Shown piece by piece: positions 22,230 through 24,893 of a DNA stretch of 24,893 bases. This DNA is from Sulfurovum sp. GTDB taxonomy: Bacteria; Campylobacterota; Campylobacteria; Campylobacterales; Sulfurovaceae. The stretch is taken from the NCBI GenBank assembly GCA_020721385.1, contig DYMW01000010.1, positions 1 to 24,893 on the forward strand, read 5' to 3'. Under the pieces are notes generated by a model that saw only the letters and a program-made list of their open reading frames with translations, did not search any database and had not been told where the DNA came from. Numbering within the stretch: the stretch's first letter is position 1; each line of letters starts with the position of its first letter. Made by a program: the position numbers and the translations under genes.

Positions 22230-24047
22230 ATGCAAAAGATTAAAAATATTGCCGTTATCGCACACGTTGACCACGGTAAAACAACTTTAGTTGATAAACT
22301 ACTTCAACAAAGTGGAACATATGCGGCACACCAAGAAGTACAAGAGAGAGCCATGGATAGCAATGCTATCGAGAAAGAGAGAGGGATTACCATTCTTTCT
22401 AAAAACACAGCAATTGTGTATGGTAATCATAAAATCAATATTATTGATACCCCTGGTCACGCCGATTTTGGTGGTGAAGTTGAACGTGTTCTTAAGATGG
22501 TAGATGGTGTATTGTTATTGGTTGATGCACAAGAAGGTGTTATGCCTCAAACGAAATTCGTTTTGAAAAAAGCGATTGCTTTTGGTCTTATTCCTGTTGT
22601 TGTTATCAACAAAATTGATAAAGATGGGGCAGACCCAGAAAGAGTACTTGATGAAGTTTTTGACCTTCTTGTAGCACTTGATGCCAATGAAGCACAGTTA
22701 GAATTTCCAGTACTTTATGCAGCAGCCAGAGATGGGTATGCAAAATGGGAAATGGAAGATGAAAACAAAGACATGGGGCCATTGTTTGAAGCAATTTTGA
22801 CAAAAGTACCTTATCCAGTAGGTTCACCAGATGCTGATACACAAGCACAAGTATTTACACTCGATAGTGACAACTTTGTTGGACGTATTGGTATTACCCG
22901 TATTTTTAATGGTAAAGTAAAAAAAGGTGACGAATACTTACTTGTAAAAGCGTGTGGTGCGAAGTCTAAAAGCCGTATTTCCAAACTTATCGGATTTAAA
23001 GGTCTTGAGCGTATTGAAATTCAAGAAGCTGAAGCGGGTGACATTGTAGCGATTGCTGGATTTAATGACATTGATGTTGGAGATTCTGTTTGTGATAAAT
23101 CAAATCCTGTACCATTGGATCCTATGCATGTTGAAGAGCCTACACTTTCAGTTATTTTGTCTGTAAATAATGGACCATTGGCAGGACAAGAGGGTAAACA
23201 CGTTACTTCTAATAAAATTAGAGAACGTCTTGAAAAAGAGATGGAGACCAACATTGCTATGCGTATGGAACCAATGGGTGATGCATCGTTTATGGTATCA
23301 GGTCGTGGTGAGCTTCAAATTGGTATTTTGGCAGAGAACATGAGAAGAGAAGGATTTGAGTTTCTTCTTGCACGTCCAGAAGTTGTTGTTAAAGAAGAAG
23401 ATGGCGTTAAAATGGAGCCATTTGAACACCTTGTTGTGGATGTTCCTTCAGAATTCCAAGGTGTTGCGATAGAAAAACTAGGGAAAAGAAAAGCAGAGAT
23501 GACTTCACTTAATCCTATGCCAGATGGTACTGTAAGACTTGAATTTGAAATTCCTGCACGTGGACTTATCGGATTTAGAAATGAATTTTTGACCGATACC
23601 AAAGGTGAAGGTATTATGAACCATTCATACTTAGAGTACAGACCTTACTCTGGAACTGTTGAAAGTAGAACAGCAGGTGCATTGGTTTCTATGGATGATG
23701 GTGAAGCAGTTGCTTTTTCTATTTTTAACCTTCAAGCAAGAGGGGTTATGTTTATTAATCCACAAGACAAAGTATATAGTGGTATGGTTATTGGTGAATC
23801 ATCAAGACCAGGTGATCTTGATGTTAACCCACTTAAAGGAAAACAACTTTCAAACATGAGAACTTCTGGTGCAGATGAAGCCATTAAACTTATTACTCCA
23901 AGACTTGTGACACTAGAGTCGGCCATGGAATGGATAGAAGATGATGAACTTATCGAAGTAACACCAGTTTCTGTAAGAATTCGTAAAAAATCACTTGATG
24001 CAAATGAAAGAAAAAGACAAGCACGAGACAAAAAAAACTCTAAATAA
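22230..24047 (+). CDS. typA: Ribosome-associated GTPase TypA/BipA
   Basis: TypA/BipA is an EF-G-like translational GTPase that binds the ribosome and aids 50S assembly and growth under stress or cold. The 605-residue product matches the family. The G domain has AHVDHGKTTL (residues 11-20), RGIT (51-54), DTPGH (73-77) and NKID (127-130). Domain II, an EF-G-like domain III (SVILSVNNGPLAG, then GRGELQIGILAENMRREG) and domain V follow, with the BipA-specific C-terminal region (PARGLIGFRNEFLT onward). It has AGGAAA as ribosome-binding site. The basic tail ends KRQARDKKNSK. It appears to be a single-gene unit with a hairpin behind it. Confidence 0.97.
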   Translation: MQKIKNIAVIAHVDHGKTTLVDKLLQQSGTYAAHQEVQERAMDSNAIEKERGITILSKNTAIVYGNHKINIIDTPGHADFGGEVERVLKMVDGVLLLVDAQEGVMPQTKFVLKKAIAFGLIPVVVINKIDKDGADPERVLDEVFDLLVALDANEAQLEFPVLYAAARDGYAKWEMEDENKDMGPLFEAILTKVPYPVGSPDADTQAQVFTLDSDNFVGRIGITRIFNGKVKKGDEYLLVKACGAKSKSRISKLIGFKGLERIEIQEAEAGDIVAIAGFNDIDVGDSVCDKSNPVPLDPMHVEEPTLSVILSVNNGPLAGQEGKHVTSNKIRERLEKEMETNIAMRMEPMGDASFMVSGRGELQIGILAENMRREGFEFLLARPEVVVKEEDGVKMEPFEHLVVDVPSEFQGVAIEKLGKRKAEMTSLNPMPDGTVRLEFEIPARGLIGFRNEFLTDTKGEGIMNHSYLEYRPYSGTVESRTAGALVSMDDGEAVAFSIFNLQARGVMFINPQDKVYSGMVIGESSRPGDLDVNPLKGKQLSNMRTSGADEAIKLITPRLVTLESAMEWIEDDELIEVTPVSVRIRKKSLDANERKRQARDKKNSK

Positions 24048-24053
24048 TCCATA

Positions 24054-24075
24054 GCGTGGGCATCTCTGCTCACGC
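24054..24075. terminator. Convergent terminator hairpin between typA and the lipoprotein gene
   Basis: GCGTGGGC (24054-24061) pairs with GCTCACGC (24068-24075) with one G-T wobble, around a 6-base loop. It is GC-rich in an AT-rich context, 6 bases past the typA stop. It probably stops typA transcripts and also those of the opposing gene. Confidence 0.65.
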
Positions 24076-24083
24076 ACAATATA

Positions 24084-24782
24084 CTACTCTGAGCAACTGC
24101 TTGATGAAGAATTCATCTCTTCTTCAAGGTCACTTTGTAATAAGGTTTTTTCTTCGTTACCTACTTTAATTGTTACATAAGGATTATTGAAAGTATAGGT
24201 AGCTCCATTAAGTTCGAGAATACCTGATTCAGCATTGTCACTTCCATCTTGTGCATCATAAATTTTTTCGTTTGTTTTAACATTAAAGTTACCTGTAAAA
24301 CATCGAGATATGACATTTAAATCACCATCTAGGGTAGTCCAATATTCAATGTCGTCATACTCTGTAACAAAATGAGTTGAAGTCATCGTCATCTCTGAAT
24401 CTTTCATTGTGAAGTTTGTAAATTCCACTTTACTATGTTTATCATCATTAGATAAGAGGATAGATACGGTACCATTAAAATATGTATCATCTTCTTGACA
24501 TTTATCAAAGATCATAGTGATAGTAGTTTCATCATCAGAGATATTTGTAACGAGCTTACCACCTTTATTGCAAGATGCAGATTGACTTTTTTGTATTTTG
24601 TTCGATGAGTTATTTGAATTGGTTAGAGCATCAACTCTGTCGATTGCCCTAATGGCTTTGTAGTTGTTTTGAGCTTCTGCCAAAGTTTTCGCTTCTTGAA
24701 CTTTTGGGATAGTACTATCACCACCTCCACAACCTATCATTAAAAATGACACAGCAACGAGACTAAGTTTAAAATATTTCAT
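24084..24782 (-). CDS. Putative lipoprotein of unknown function
   Basis: The 232-residue product has a lipoprotein signal peptide (MKYFKLSLVAVSFLMIG, lipidated C18) followed by GGGDS. The mature part is Asn/Thr/Ser/Asp-rich, with many predicted short strands (TVSILLSNDDKHSKVEFTNF, YTFNNPYVTIKVG), which suggests a beta-rich periplasmic or surface domain. After the lipid-attached cysteine there are four more (SASCNK, FDKCQE, SRCFTG, SSSCSE), which could form two disulfides. The tail is EMNSSSSSCSE. I chose the ATG at 24782, with AAGG seven bases upstream; the open frame extends ten codons further into the promoter. I recognise no family. Confidence 0.72.
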   Translation of the reverse strand: MKYFKLSLVAVSFLMIGCGGGDSTIPKVQEAKTLAEAQNNYKAIRAIDRVDALTNSNNSSNKIQKSQSASCNKGGKLVTNISDDETTITMIFDKCQEDDTYFNGTVSILLSNDDKHSKVEFTNFTMKDSEMTMTSTHFVTEYDDIEYWTTLDGDLNVISRCFTGNFNVKTNEKIYDAQDGSDNAESGILELNGATYTFNNPYVTIKVGNEEKTLLQSDLEEEMNSSSSSCSE

Positions 24783-24812
24783 GTGATACCTTAATATGGG
24801 AATGTAAACCAT

Positions 24813-24823
24813 ATAATATCCAA
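24813..24823 (-). promoter_or_regulatory. Putative promoter of the lipoprotein gene
   Basis: On the minus strand TTGGATATTAT gives -10 TATTAT with the TTGGA extension, 30 bases before the ATG. Confidence 0.5.
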
Positions 24824-24893
24824 ATAATATCTAAAGTTACATTATTTCTTTTTATGTTGTTTGTTGGGGTTGTTTCTATTGGAATTTTTTTGA

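Noticed and set aside
23732..24079. 115-residue minus-strand open frame opposite the 3' end of typA
   Set aside because: It is a shadow of a highly conserved gene, with Ser-rich low-information translation.
1..24893. CRISPR arrays, tRNA/rRNA genes, prophage or intact insertion sequences
   Set aside because: No regularly spaced repeats, cloverleaf-like sequences, rRNA segments, integrase or full transposase were seen on either strand.

Overview
The window is AT-rich, gene-dense bacterial DNA. It carries conserved housekeeping genes around a chromosomal replication origin. Several features point to Campylobacterota (Epsilonproteobacteria), probably a free-living lineage of the Sulfurovum/Sulfurimonas kind: an RNase J with a long basic N-terminal tail like that of Helicobacter, the tig-clpP-def cluster, ThyX instead of ThyA, DnaA boxes with a TTCAC core on both sides of dnaA, and promoters that show only an extended -10. 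The genus cannot be fixed from sequence alone.

Left part (1-5930). A REP palindrome sits beside the decayed C-terminal end of a REP-associated transposase. It is followed by the translationally overlapping pair rsmA-rnj (rRNA dimethylation and RNA decay) and then tig-clpP-def (nascent-chain folding, proteolysis, N-terminal deformylation). Middle part (5930-12140). A flavoprotein and a TPR lipoprotein lie on the minus strand, a small membrane protein is coupled to purM on the plus strand, and a LysR regulator converges on mobA.

Origin block (10153-18887). On the minus strand, read right to left, come dnaA, dnaN, pyrG, recJ, a 58-codon unknown ORF, a 25-codon membrane peptide, dacB (PBP4) and mobA. 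ruvC diverges from dnaA. DnaA-box clusters lie on both sides of dnaA. The dnaA-dnaN gap also holds a run of DnaA-trio triplets beside AT-rich DNA, which matches the bipartite origin known from Helicobacter and relatives. gyrB is absent from its usual place after dnaN, and pyrG stands there instead.

Right part (18961-24893). An LdtD-type L,D-transpeptidase, a small outer-membrane barrel protein and thyX are on the minus strand, typA/bipA is on the plus strand, and a lipoprotein gene is on the minus strand. I found no tRNA, rRNA, CRISPR array, prophage or intact insertion sequence. No obvious new multi-gene system is present. The most unusual items are the origin architecture, the two tiny unlisted ORFs around dacB/recJ, a recurring promoter motif, the REP/transposase relic and an inverted repeat in the ldt leader.
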